From contig NC_016112.1 of assembly GCF_000968535.2 (NCBI RefSeq), forward strand, positions 3,100,001 to 3,164,000: a DNA stretch of 64,000 nucleotides. Reading direction: 5' to 3'. The notes beneath the pieces were generated by a model. The model saw nothing but the letters and a program-made list of their open reading frames with translations, was not told where the DNA came from and did not search any database. Source of the stretch: Methylotuvimicrobium alcaliphilum 20Z. Its GTDB lineage: Bacteria > Pseudomonadota > Gammaproteobacteria > Methylococcales > Methylomonadaceae. Positions 37,533-46,750 of the stretch are shown one piece after another; within the stretch, counting starts at the first letter, position 1; each line of letters starts with the position of its first letter. Position numbers and translations under genes: made by a program.

Positions 37533-38534
37533 TTAATCTCTCTGTGGAATATTATTTTTGTTGTCTGAAAGATCAGCGTTTGAAATCGAAATCATGCTTT
37601 CGTTCTCCGGAAATCCAACAGTCTTTCTAATCGCGGTAACACTTGTACTTTGTAATTCGCGTAAAACTCGAACCAGGTATTCACCGATCACCCCGAGCGA
37701 CAATAGAATCAATCCGGAAAAAAAAGCGGTCAGTATCATTTGGCTGGTCCAGCCCGGCAATGTGATTCCACCTGTAAAATATTCGAATAGAAAAAAACAA
37801 ATCAAAAACCCGCTCAAAGTAGCGGCTATCAGACCGGTAGCGGAAATCATGCGAAGCGGTAGCATGCTAACGCTGCAGATGTTGTCGAACGCCATTTTGA
37901 TCTGTTTGCCCAATGTGTAATTGGATTTCCCGGAAAATCGCTTGTTATGTTGGATAGGCACATATTTGATCTTGGAGGCGTTGGCCAACATAAGGCCGCC
38001 GACAGTAGCGCTGGCCGAGTGGTTTTGTCGAACGATATCCGCCAAGTAACGACGCATCAGGCGAAACGAGGAAATTTTAAGTTCTTTAACGCCAAATGCA
38101 TGCGCGTTGATCCATCTGATTAGCTTAGACCCCACATTACGATAGGTGGCATGTTTTTTCTTTGGGAAATAGGCAAACACGCCGTCATAACCGCCGTCCT
38201 TTTCCATCTCTTCCAATAGATGAGGAATTAACTGAGGGTCATGTTGCAGATCATCGTCCATTGTAATGACGACATCACCTTTGGCAATTCTAATACCCGT
38301 CATCGTTGCTCGGGTTTGGCCTGAATTTTTTAGTAATTGCACTCCTTTGAAATGAGGATGAGTTCGTGCAATTTCGGTTATGACACTCCAACTTTCATCG
38401 GGCGAGCAATCATCAACCATAATGATTTCATAATCATTTTTTAATTCTTCGAATACTTTTTTAAGTTGGTTAGCCAGCTCTGGCAAACAGTTGGCTGATT
38501 TGTAAACGGGTATTACTACGCTATAGGTCGTCAT
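37533..38534 (-). CDS. Glycosyltransferase family 2 (polyprenyl-phosphate type)
   Basis: About 333 residues from ATG 38534 (MTTYSVVIPVYKSANCLPEL). GT-A domain with the DDCSPDESW and MDDDLQHDP (DXD-like) motifs, then two C-terminal membrane helices (MISATGLIAATLSGFLIC and a segment near FSGLILLSLGVIGEYLVRVL). This is the layout of polyprenyl-phosphate glycosyltransferases such as ArnC/DPM1 homologues, which make lipid-phosphate sugars used by GT39-type enzymes (29588). An upstream start at 38552 is less likely. Confidence 0.86.
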   Translation of the reverse strand: MTTYSVVIPVYKSANCLPELANQLKKVFEELKNDYEIIMVDDCSPDESWSVITEIARTHPHFKGVQLLKNSGQTRATMTGIRIAKGDVVITMDDDLQHDPQLIPHLLEEMEKDGGYDGVFAYFPKKKHATYRNVGSKLIRWINAHAFGVKELKISSFRLMRRYLADIVRQNHSASATVGGLMLANASKIKYVPIQHNKRFSGKSNYTLGKQIKMAFDNICSVSMLPLRMISATGLIAATLSGFLICFFLFEYFTGGITLPGWTSQMILTAFFSGLILLSLGVIGEYLVRVLRELQSTSVTAIRKTVGFPENESMISISNADLSDNKNNIPQRD

Positions 38535-38582
38535 GATTGAGGCTCTTAGCAATGTTTTTTAACATCAATATTTTGTTGTCTG

Positions 38583-39470
38583 TTATCTAAAGCTTATTTC
38601 AACATCGACTAATTCTTGCAAATATTGTCCATAACTGTTTTTCGATAAAACGGCCGCCTGTTTCAGCAATTCCTCATCGCTCAACCAGCCGTTGCGCCAG
38701 GCGACCTCCTCAAGACAAGCGACTTTGTAGCCTTGGCGTTTTTCAATCGTTTCGACGAATTGTGCGGCTTCCAGCAAACTTTCGTAAGTTCCGGTATCGA
38801 GCCAGGCGAAGCCGCGTCGCAGCAGTTGGACATTGAGTAGCCCACGCTCCAAATATATTTGATTGACGCTGGTGATTTCCAGTTCGCCGCGATGCGAGCG
38901 TTCGACCGATTTGGCGATGTCGATGACCTGGTTATCGTAGAAATATAGCCCGGTAACGGCAAAGTTGGATTTCGGTTTTTTGGGTTTTTCTTCTATCGAT
39001 AGCGCTCTAAGGTTTTTATCGAATTCGACGACACCGAAGCGTTCCGGGTCTTTGACTTGATAACCGAATACCGTGGCGCCTTCTTCGCGGGCCGCCGCAT
39101 TTCTTAAATAGGGTGTAAATCCTTGTCCGTAAAATATGTTATCGCCAAGCACCAAGCAAACCGGATCGTTGCCGATAAACGATTCGCCGATTAGAAAAGC
39201 TTGCGCTAAACCGTCCGGGTTGGGTTGCACGGCATAGGTAATAGAAACGCCGAATTGGCTGCCGTCTTTAAGTAAGCGTTGGAAGGGTACCTGATCTTCT
39301 GGCGTTGTGATGATCAGTATATCGCGTATACCTGCCAGCATTAGCACCGACAACGGATAATAGATCATCGGTTTGTCGTATATCGGCAAGAGTTGCTTGG
39401 AAACGCCCATCGTGATCGGGTACAGGCGTGTGCCGCTGCCGCCTGCGAGTATGATGCCTTTTCTGCTCAA
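38583..39470 (-). CDS. rfbA: Glucose-1-phosphate thymidylyltransferase
   Basis: 295 residues, full length for RmlA/RfbA. The N-terminus [19 protein letters not shown] and [49 protein letters not shown] and TGLYFYD are diagnostic. It makes dTDP-glucose from glucose-1-phosphate and dTTP, the first step toward dTDP-4-keto-6-deoxyglucose, the substrate for WecE. First gene of the minus-strand dTDP-sugar operon. Directly upstream lies a broken sulfatase remnant split by a repeat nest. Confidence 0.93.
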   Translation of the reverse strand: MSRKGIILAGGSGTRLYPITMGVSKQLLPIYDKPMIYYPLSVLMLAGIRDILIITTPEDQVPFQRLLKDGSQFGVSITYAVQPNPDGLAQAFLIGESFIGNDPVCLVLGDNIFYGQGFTPYLRNAAAREEGATVFGYQVKDPERFGVVEFDKNLRALSIEEKPKKPKSNFAVTGLYFYDNQVIDIAKSVERSHRGELEITSVNQIYLERGLLNVQLLRRGFAWLDTGTYESLLEAAQFVETIEKRQGYKVACLEEVAWRNGWLSDEELLKQAAVLSKNSYGQYLQELVDVEISFR

Positions 39471-39567
39471 TGTGCCGCCTCTTTCGATTTTGTGGTTCTA
39501 TGATAGCTCAAGTTTGTTTGTTCAACCCGAAAATCGAATACAATCCGGTCTCGGCTGTATTTGACAT

Positions 39568-40704
39568 GTCCGATGGTAACTATTCAGTCCTCCGGCAATT
39601 ATCGTTCCCACGCTCTGCGCTCATCGTTATACATAAGTCAAAAATTACCCTTTTGCAACCTTAACCAATGAGACCTCGATACCATTTATTGTTACTTAAC
39701 ACTTTCGACCTCGAGATCGCGATCAGGGGATCGCTCCCAGTGCGCCCAGGAGGGCACAAAATCAGCAGGGTGTAAGTCCCTGTCGGCGTAAGCCATAACG
39801 TCGTAGCTGAAAGTAACTGCGTCACCGCGAGGTGGGGTGGAGAGCAACTGGAGGCAAAAGAGCAGTCCGCAGTAAAGCGAATCCGATTCGGCGGGGTAAG
39901 GCGGCGAGTCCCCTGGGAGTCGACGAAGCCTGAAAACCATCATTTACGTTGTTGTGGCAGATAAAACGATAAATGGGCCTACCTTGTGGTTGGGAGTGGA
40001 ATGTTCAGAAGGTATTGTGAAGAAACTGGGGAGACCTGTTACGGAGGTGACCGTGGCAGGAGTCAGAACCCTTATATTACCGTAAGTCGAGGAAGCTCAA
40101 GGCAAGGCGAGGACAGTGTGGCACCGCTGGGAAACCAGGCGGAAACAGAGAAAACAAACACGAGCCTAAACCGAGAGGGGAAAAGATGGTAAAAGCCGGC
40201 TAGCAAAACCGGCCATAGGAAAGAAGGGTAGGAAGGTGGAAACGAGGTAGCGTTCGGTGTCACGGCCATTAAGCCAACCTCAGGTAAAAGGCTTAAAGAG
40301 GCTCAGCCGTTGAAGGGAGCCGAAGGTAACGAATCAAACCGAGTTTGCGGGCTGACGTGGTAACGCGGAGTAATGGGGTTCACCAATTAATAACACCATT
40401 GCTCACCAGCTTGTCCCGATGAGGAAACCACCGACTGGAGAGCCGTGTGCGGGAGAACCGCATGCACGGTTCGGAGGGAGGGGAGAGAAATCTTCCCTAC
40501 CCCTATCAGGGCGTCCGCCGCTCTCTGTGGGAGCGACGCCTTCGTCGCGACTATCCAAGGCAGTAACGCTCAAACACCAATAGCCTTTCCGGACAACACA
40601 ACCATTTAGCGCTCGATCGCTACTTTTTGCACAATTAGGTATATTTATACTTATGCGTTGGAGCGTGGGAACGATAAGGGGGATGTGAATAATTACGTCC
40701 GATG
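39568..40704. repeat. GTAACTATTCAG-family element carrying a group II intron
   Basis: The body is 39576-40696, starting GTAACTATTCAGTCCTCCGG and ending GGATGTGAATAATTAC. GTCCGATG stands at 39568-39575 and 40697-40704, a perfect 8-bp target duplication, and the host sequence rejoins cleanly with the intact sulfatase gene when the element is removed. Inside are partial copies of other dispersed repeats (CGTTATACATAAG type, near 39630) and the intron 39740-40506. Confidence 0.9.
39740..40506 (+). ncRNA. ORF-less bacterial group II intron
   Basis: The 5' end is GTGCGCCCAGGAGGGCAC, matching the GUGYG consensus. Domain V is at about 40440-40472: GAGCCGTG pairs with CACGGTTC around a GTGCGG..CCGCAT stem, with the AGC catalytic triad, and domain VI follows as a purine-rich/pyrimidine-rich hairpin ending CCCCTAT. 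The 5' exon ends CTCCCA (39734-39739); TGGGAG occurs at 39914-39919 and at 39991-39996, either of which can pair with it as EBS1-IBS1. No reverse transcriptase or maturase frame is present, so splicing or mobility would need a protein from elsewhere. Ends are predicted to within a few bases. Confidence 0.88.
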
Positions 40705-40775
40705 AGTGCCGGTGGTTTTAAGTTGCCTGCTAATTGAGAGACCGTTTTTTCTTGGTCGAGCCATGCGTTGTTTCA

Positions 40776-41110
40776 CTAGTTCTCATCGTTGTTCATAACT
40801 CGTTGATTCCGACTTGCCATTTTAGCTAATGTGACCTCGATACCATTTACTATGCAGGATGGGGTTTGTAAACCATGCGCGTCAAGCTAAAAACGGCCAA
40901 CCTGCATCCCGCTCTTTCCCAAGCTCCAGCTTGGGAAACACATCCAGGAAGCTCCTGCTTCCTGAGACCGATACAACCTCAATCAACCCCAACTTGCTCG
41001 TTTAAACTTCCTTGATCGTCGGGAAGCTAGAGCTTCCTGAACAGGTTACCCAAGCTGGAGCTTGGGTAACAGCATGTTTTAGTCTTTGTGACCTTGATGC
41101 CATTTATTGT
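40776..41110. repeat. Palindromic repeat debris (interior of CCTGATTAGC type)
   Basis: 40853-41090 matches the interior of the long CCTGATTAGC elements (ACCATGCGCGTCAAGCTAAA, CCCAAGCTCCAGCTTGGG, CCCAAGCTGGAGCTTGGG), but the outer ends are missing; it is instead embedded in a different repeat with GACCTCGATACCATTTA at 40833 and GACCTTGATGCCATTTATTG at 41090. It is another case of one repeat lying within another. No target duplication seen. Confidence 0.65.
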
Positions 41111-41137
41111 AACTTGGTATTTTCCCACTTGAGTTCA

Positions 41138-42691
41138 TCAGCTTGTCGCTTGTTCGACTTCAAAGCCTACCACCGAACGGCTGTCTTTGCTGAATTCTAC
41201 GCCGATCAGGTGGATCGGTTGATTTAAGCTGCGGTATTTGTCGGCATAGCGTTTATCTTTTAGTTGCTGTAAGGCTTTTCCTTCCGGGACTAATTCGACT
41301 ACTTTGAATTCGAACAGATAAATTTGTTCGTTGAAGCGGACTGTCATGTCGATGCGGCCTTGGTGGGTAACGTCTTCCAAGACGATGTCTAAACCCAATG
41401 CAGCAATGTGGCTGTAAAACACGCTCGCATAAAAACCTTCGTATTGCGCGATCGGGTTGTTGCGGTACCAATCGTTCGGGATGCTGGCATAGAGGCTTTC
41501 AAAATGGGTTTTTAGGCCGGTGAAGTCGTTGGCGCTCAATAAATCATAGAATCGGCTTTGGGCTTGTTCGGCCAACATGCCGTCGTTGACCAGGCCTTTC
41601 AGTAAGGCATCGTTCAATGCGCTTTTGACTTCGAGATTAGGGTATTTCAGCGCATATTCGATTCGCGCGCCCTGTTGTCGGCTGCCGTTCAGCGTTAAAT
41701 AACCGGTCTGCCAGAGCAGAGCCACGGTGGCGATGTTGTTGACGTCGAAGGTCGACAGCAGTGCTTCGCTGGCGTGAAGGCGTTCGAAATCCGGTGCGAA
41801 AAAGCCGCGCTCGGTCAATACATCGATCAAGAACGTCGGCGTGCCGGTTTCAAACCAAAACGGTTTGAATTCTCGGGTGCTGAATAACAGCAACAAATCG
41901 AACGGGTTGTAGACCGCCTCCCCCATCCAGTTGTAGCCGTTATACCACTCGCGCATCTGTTCGCGGTCGAGCCCTTCCAGTTCCGGCGCAAATACCGTGT
42001 CGACATCTTCGGCGGTGTAGCCGCAAAGGGCCGAGTAGCGTTTGTCTACAGTGATGTCTTGCAGATTGTTCAGTCCGGAAAACAAGCTGACTTTGCTGAA
42101 TTTCGACACGCCGGTTAGAAATGCAAAGCGTATGTGGGCGTCCGAGTCTTTGATTACCGAATATAAGTTGCGCAAGCCATGGCGTATTTCGGCGGCAAGT
42201 GCCGGGTTAGTAATGTTATCCAATATCGGTTTGTCGTATTCGTCGATCAACACGACCACCCGTTCACCAGCGGCTTTGGCAGCACCTTGTATCAGTTCGG
42301 CAAAACAGCCGGGTATATCCGTTTCGTCGCTGCAACTGAGCCCGAGATTTTCTCTATTGGTACGCAATAAGGCGAGTATGCGGCGCTCCAAGTCCGCTAC
42401 ACTTCGCACCACGCCGCCGCCAAAGCTGATGCGAATGACTGGATTTCGTTTCGACCAGTCCCAGCGGTCATGGCAGTACAGTCCCTGAAACAGCGTTTCG
42501 TTACCGGCGAACAGTTCGCCGATCGTGTCTAGCAGCAAGGATTTTCCGAAGCGGCGCGGGCGGGATAGGAAATAATGCGTGCCTTCGTCGATTAACTGCA
42601 ATATAAAGCGCGTTTTATCGACATAGTAATAATCATCTTCGCGGATTTTCTCGAAGGTTTGTATGCCGATGGGGAGTTTTTTTCGGGTCAT
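41138..42691 (-). CDS. AAA-ATPase-like / DUF1703 (PD-(D/E)XK nuclease-like) protein
   Basis: 517 residues. The N-terminal domain has IGIQTFEKIREDDYYYVDKT, then FLSRPRRFGKSLLLDTI (a P-loop) and VVLIDEYDKPILDN (Walker B with D-E-Y-D). The C-terminal region has MTVRFNEQIYLFEFKVVE and a QLKDKRYADKYR tail, the PD-(D/E)XK core typical of DUF1703. Such proteins are common in repeat-rich genomes, often in many copies; their role is not established. Flanked by repeats on both sides. Confidence 0.85.
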   Translation of the reverse strand: MTRKKLPIGIQTFEKIREDDYYYVDKTRFILQLIDEGTHYFLSRPRRFGKSLLLDTIGELFAGNETLFQGLYCHDRWDWSKRNPVIRISFGGGVVRSVADLERRILALLRTNRENLGLSCSDETDIPGCFAELIQGAAKAAGERVVVLIDEYDKPILDNITNPALAAEIRHGLRNLYSVIKDSDAHIRFAFLTGVSKFSKVSLFSGLNNLQDITVDKRYSALCGYTAEDVDTVFAPELEGLDREQMREWYNGYNWMGEAVYNPFDLLLLFSTREFKPFWFETGTPTFLIDVLTERGFFAPDFERLHASEALLSTFDVNNIATVALLWQTGYLTLNGSRQQGARIEYALKYPNLEVKSALNDALLKGLVNDGMLAEQAQSRFYDLLSANDFTGLKTHFESLYASIPNDWYRNNPIAQYEGFYASVFYSHIAALGLDIVLEDVTHQGRIDMTVRFNEQIYLFEFKVVELVPEGKALQQLKDKRYADKYRSLNQPIHLIGVEFSKDSRSVVGFEVEQATS

Positions 42692-42884
42692 GTGCTTGAT
42701 TTCGGATTTTGAATGTGTTTTGGCAGAAGCCGTAGGTCGGGTTAGCTCATTAGGCTTCGATACCGTTTAGTTTTACCTGGCCTTTCGGGCCTCGAAATCG
42801 CGACGTAGGCGTCGCTCCCACATACAAACGGCGAATTACAAACCAGCCTCTCCCTTTGTAAAATGCGGATTGAGGGGGGTTAGT

Positions 42885-43487
42885 TTAATTTTCATTCTGC
42901 ATCGCGCTGGCTTGCTGCTCTAGATAATTCAGCACATCTTCGTTTTCGACTCGTTCGTAAATCATTTCTACCGGTATGCGGCAATCGATTGTTTCTAAGT
43001 GTAATTCATCGCCCATGAAATAGTGTTCCGATTGCCAATGGTTTTTTTGTCGGCATATTTCCACGTCGACAAAGTCTTGTTCGATCACGACGTATTCTTG
43101 CAGACTTTCTAAGCTTTGATAAGCCTGTCTTTTTAGCGTTTGATCGATTTTTCGCGTGGCTTTGGATAAGACTTCGACGATGAGTATCGGTGCACCGGTA
43201 ACGCCGTAGTCGTTGCCCTGATGATTGCATACAACCAGCACATCGGGATAATAGAAATCGTCGGCTACCCGCACTTTCATATCCGATGCGAACGGCTCGC
43301 AGGGTGTTTTTCTTAATTTAGCGTGGAGAGCGCTGAGTATATTGGCGACGATACGATTATGATTGGTGCTCGCGCCGGCCATCGCATAGACTTGACCGTC
43401 GATGTATTCGTGTTTGATTTCGCTTTGCAGCTCGCCTTCCAGATAATCTTGTATCGATACTGAGTCGATCTTGTATTTCACGTTCAT
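42885..43487 (-). CDS. Uma2-like family endonuclease (DUF820)
   Basis: 200 residues from ATG 43487 (MNVKYKIDSVSIQDYLEGEL). The PD-(D/E)XK core reads IDGQVYAMAGAS, FYYPDVLVVCN (catalytic Asp82), PILIVEVLSKATRKID (Glu and Lys), matching the Uma2/DUF820 family. A longer frame reaches into the repeat upstream and is not real. AGAGG lies about 10 bases before the start. Biological role unknown; such genes are often numerous and associated with mobile repeats. Confidence 0.85.
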   Translation of the reverse strand: MNVKYKIDSVSIQDYLEGELQSEIKHEYIDGQVYAMAGASTNHNRIVANILSALHAKLRKTPCEPFASDMKVRVADDFYYPDVLVVCNHQGNDYGVTGAPILIVEVLSKATRKIDQTLKRQAYQSLESLQEYVVIEQDFVDVEICRQKNHWQSEHYFMGDELHLETIDCRIPVEMIYERVENEDVLNYLEQQASAMQNEN

Positions 43488-43500
43488 CTTCGTTGTACCT

Positions 43501-43704
43501 CTTTTTACGAAAGTATTCAGACCCCGTTGGCAAATTACCGCAATCCAGGCGTATTGTTGGCCTCCCCCTTTGAAAAAGGGGATTGAGGGGGGGGTATTTA
43601 AAAAATCTCCCCTAGCCCCTCGGCAATTGCTCCTGCATTGCCCTACCTCCTGCATCCGTGCAGTCGTCTTTTTCAAAGAGGGGGCTGAATACTTATCTTT
43701 TTCC
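43501..43704. repeat. GTAACTATTCAG-related MITE with near-perfect 8-bp duplication
   Basis: The body is 43509-43696 with ends GAAAGTATTCAGACCCC and GGGGCTGAATACTTAT. The flanks are CTTTTTAC (43501-43508) and CTTTTTCC (43697-43704), seven of eight bases identical. The interior has GCCTCCCCCTTTGAAAAAGG arms as in 23866-24016, plus a CTCCTGCATTGC / CATCCGTGCAG insert. It lies directly upstream of the Uma2 gene and would supply its 5' region. Confidence 0.72.
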
Positions 43705-43905
43705 TGATTAGCAAGTTTCTTCAGCTAAAGCCCAAAAACCAGCATATCCCTAGCAGGACGGGGTTTGCAACCCCGTCCTAAACGTTTTGACTTTGGCCGA
43801 AGTCAGCCGAAATGTTTAGGGCAAACCGAAACGTTGGGGACGGGTTAAATAACCCGTCCCGCAGAAGTCTCCTATCGTTAGCAATACCTATAAACTGAGT
43901 AGTGT
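43703..43905. repeat. CCTGATTAGC-type element, right end lost
   Basis: It starts CCTGATTAGCAAGTTTCTTC immediately after the preceding MITE and contains GCAGGACGGGGTTTGC / GCAACCCCGTCC hairpins and a second palindromic module (AACGTTGGGGACGGGTTAAA, also at 60320-60350). The right end has degenerated, so no duplication can be read. Confidence 0.6.
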
Positions 43906-44713
43906 AGGTCGGGTTAGCGCTAGCGTAACCCGACATTTTATTCATCGATAGTCGGGTTACGGCTCCGCCTAACTCGACCTACGCGGCTCTTTTAGCCCAT
44001 TAGGCCTCGATACCGTCATGGACGTATTCACGGCGTCCTTTGGCGGACACCCCGGTGCCGAATTTTGATCTACGATGGGTATAAAAAAAGGTAATTATTC
44101 AGCCCCGTTAGCAAATTACCGCAATTCAGGAGTAATTGTTGGCCTCCCCCTTCCTCTCTTTACCAAGCTCCAGCTCTCACGTTATACATAAGTCAAAAAT
44201 TACCCTTTTGCAATCTTAACCAATGAGACCTCGATACTTTTTATTGCCATTTAACACCCTCTGATCTCCCTCACCTAACGCTCACTGCCATTAAGTTAAG
44301 CCGTTCGTGGTGAGCCTGTCGAACCATGGACGGCTTAACTTATCGACCCAGGATTTTTCCATTCACCCTTCGACAGGCTTAGGGCGAACGGAAAAATCCT
44401 TAACTTAATGGCAGTGTCACCTAACGCTAGGTGATCCGCGTAGGGTACGCTGTGCGTACCATGGTAACCCCGCGATATTCATGTGCCAACCGAACCGCCA
44501 GGGCACGGCTTTGGTACGCGCAGCGTACCCTACAATTTATGTATAACGGCGAGCGCAGAGCGTGGGAACGATAATTGCCGGGGGACTGAATAGTTACAAA
44601 AAATTAGACTATTGATTTTTTATGTGTCTTTTACTTCATTTCCTTCATGTTCTTTATGGTGAATAAATTTTTTCATGATATACGCACCATTACTTTCACA
44701 GCTTCTAGGACCT
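43906..44713. repeat. Composite palindromic repeat block
   Basis: From left to right: a TAGGTCGGGTTAGCG / CGCCTAACTCGACCTA inverted pair (43910-43985), a half-element ending CGATGGGTAT (44022-44083), then a composite element 44091-44597 with outer ends GTAATTATTCAGCCCC and GGGGGACTGAATAGTTAC. Within that is a nested set: CGTTATACATAAG..TTATGTATAACG (44177-44550), and CACTGCCATTAAGTTAAG..CTTAACTTAATGGCAGTG inside it (44278-44416). No gene is present. The flanks of the outer element, AAAAAAAG and AAAAAATT, match at only six of eight bases. Confidence 0.75.
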
Positions 44714-46750
44714 TCAATGCAAATGCATATAAACCTGAGCGCTTGGAAATTTCGTCCGTTGCCGGTATTCAAACTCATGCCATTTTAAATTTTCCCATTC
44801 TCGAATGATAGCCGTCATGCGATCTCTCTGCTGCGGATCTTCCAACCAGTTTTGATAGGGCTTCCATTGCTGTAGATCGCTCAAGAATGCTTGCTCGCTT
44901 CGAAAATCGAATACGATCCGGTCACCGCCGTATTTAACATGCCCGATTAGTGCCGGCAGTTTTAAGTTGCCGACTAACTGAAAGACGGTTTTTTCTTGGT
45001 CGAGCCATTGATTCGGCAATCCGAATGCCGAACGAATCGCCATTTCGGCGACATCGATCTGCCCTATCGCTTCTTTTACTTCTATATTGGGGTCGTTGAA
45101 TACAAGCGGTATATGCGTTTGCGCGTCGTTGATCGCATGGCCGTGTCCGAGAAATCCGTCTTCAAATAACGATTCGCCATGGTCGCCTAGTATGACCAAT
45201 GTGGTTTGGTCGTAGAGATGATTGCTTTTGAGCATTTCGACCACCTTCCCGACCGCCCAATCGGCATTGGCGATGGCATTCCAATAAGTTTCGGCGACTC
45301 TTTCGCGATTTTCCGCCCGGATTTCCGACCGTGGAATGAAATCGTCGATTAAGATTTTCTGCATGTTCGGATGCGAATACGGAAAATGCGCCGCTTGAAA
45401 GTTGATGTAGATAAATTGCGGCTTATCTAATTCAAGCTCGCTGAAACGTTGTTGAAATTGTGCTACGACGCGCTCTTCGCTAAGCCTTAGACTGCCGGGG
45501 TCTTTGCTGGGAAACACCCGGTCTTTGATGGCCGTGCGCGCATCGAAATAATAGACCCCTTCGTTGGTCATGCCGGTGTTTTTGGCGATATCGCCGAATG
45601 ATTCGTCTTGACCGGAAATAATTGAGATCCCGTAACCGGATTTTTGCAGATAATCGATCAAACGTATGCGGTGATCGTGTTGTATCAGCTCTCGATTAAA
45701 CAGCGCCGTTAGCGATGTGACTGTATAGCCGGTATGACTGTAGGCATAATCGACCGAGGTACCGGTTTGCGCTATTTCGCGTATAACCGGTGCGACATAT
45801 CGCCCGTTGATTTGCTGTTCAAGCAAATCGAATCGAGCGGTTTCCAATACGATCAAGACAATGTGTTTTCCCGCCCGAGGTTCGATCGCTCGCAAGGGGT
45901 CGGTTTTAAGCGGCATCAATACGGCATCGCCCATGATGCCGTCTTCGTCGACTTGATTGCCGGGAATATCCATGGCGCCGGGATAAATACGCGAATCGAA
46001 TAATGCCGGATCTTTAGGATAATTGAAGAGGCCGTAGCCGTCCCGGTCGAAGTCGGTCAACGTATCTAAGACCGAGCTAACGAGGTGATAAGAGGTCTTT
46101 TTTTGCAAGCCGTAGCGAAGAAAATGGTTTTCGGAAATAAAATAGGTCAAGAAGGGGGTGATTACTCCGAGAGTTATTAATAAACGTTTGAATGTTTTGA
46201 TTTCGTTGCTTTGCTGGTGGTAATCCCGTACAAATTCATGATGGGTTAACAACCTGGCAATCGCGATAAAAACGATGATAATAACGGCCATGATGCCGAC
46301 AAACAAAGCGATTTCGTTAGAGGCATAGAGCACGCCCTCCCTAAGACTGCCCCCGCCCAAGTTTCTGATGATTTGGTAATTAATTGTGTCGTTGAAATAG
46401 GACAGGACTTTGAACTTGAGCCCGAGCCAAATCCCCATCGCCAGCAATACGATAACCGTGAAGCCGTAATAAATAATGATGCCGAATTTATTGAGTCGGT
46501 CGGCGGTATAAAACCAAAGGCTCGCCAGTATGCCGCAGAGAAAGAAGTCGTACCAAAGTGTAAGCAGTAAAAAAATAGCTCTTTCGGGTAGCGATCTGTA
46601 GGAATAAGGCTGTAAGAATCCGCCGGTAAAAATATCGTATTTAACGTGCAATAATGCCAGTTCGAAAAATTGAATGATCACAACAGAAAAAAGGACGACA
46701 AACGGTCTTCTGTGTCGCCAAATGAATTCTTCGATCTTCAGGAAGGGCAT
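44714..46750 (-). CDS. Sulfatase-fold inner-membrane hydrolase/transferase
   Basis: 678 residues. Five membrane helices lie in the first 200 residues; the periplasmic domain begins near residue 230. The catalytic motif HIVLIVLETARFDLL (near residue 300) resembles EptA-type phosphoethanolamine transferases with a Thr nucleophile; TLVILGDHGESLFEDGFLGH is the metal-binding region. Family members modify lipid A, or transfer phospho-groups or sulfate-like groups in the envelope. Truncated copies are found at 28980-29500 and 39510-40767, so the locus has been duplicated. The natural substrate is not assignable. Confidence 0.84.
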   Translation of the reverse strand: MPFLKIEEFIWRHRRPFVVLFSVVIIQFFELALLHVKYDIFTGGFLQPYSYRSLPERAIFLLLTLWYDFFLCGILASLWFYTADRLNKFGIIIYYGFTVIVLLAMGIWLGLKFKVLSYFNDTINYQIIRNLGGGSLREGVLYASNEIALFVGIMAVIIIVFIAIARLLTHHEFVRDYHQQSNEIKTFKRLLITLGVITPFLTYFISENHFLRYGLQKKTSYHLVSSVLDTLTDFDRDGYGLFNYPKDPALFDSRIYPGAMDIPGNQVDEDGIMGDAVLMPLKTDPLRAIEPRAGKHIVLIVLETARFDLLEQQINGRYVAPVIREIAQTGTSVDYAYSHTGYTVTSLTALFNRELIQHDHRIRLIDYLQKSGYGISIISGQDESFGDIAKNTGMTNEGVYYFDARTAIKDRVFPSKDPGSLRLSEERVVAQFQQRFSELELDKPQFIYINFQAAHFPYSHPNMQKILIDDFIPRSEIRAENRERVAETYWNAIANADWAVGKVVEMLKSNHLYDQTTLVILGDHGESLFEDGFLGHGHAINDAQTHIPLVFNDPNIEVKEAIGQIDVAEMAIRSAFGLPNQWLDQEKTVFQLVGNLKLPALIGHVKYGGDRIVFDFRSEQAFLSDLQQWKPYQNWLEDPQQRDRMTAIIREWENLKWHEFEYRQRTKFPSAQVYMHLH

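Larger units (their letters stand above)
39510..40767 (-). pseudogene. Sulfatase C-terminal remnant split by an insertion
   Basis: Two pieces (39520-39575 and 40697-40767) match consecutive parts of the intact gene around 44885-45005 (for example CGAAAATCGAATACGATCCG and GGTTTTTTCTTGGTCGAGCC in the plus-strand reading). Between them lies a 1121-bp element (39576-40696) flanked by GTCCGATG. Only about 40 codons survive. It shows that a second sulfatase copy once stood upstream of rfbA. Confidence 0.85.

Noticed and set aside
39692-40269. Short open frames inside the group II intron region
   Set aside because: They overlap conserved RNA structure and show no reverse transcriptase or maturase motif.
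43488-43676. N-terminal extension of the Uma2 protein
   Set aside because: The extra 63 codons are translated MITE sequence; family members start at the ATG at 43487.
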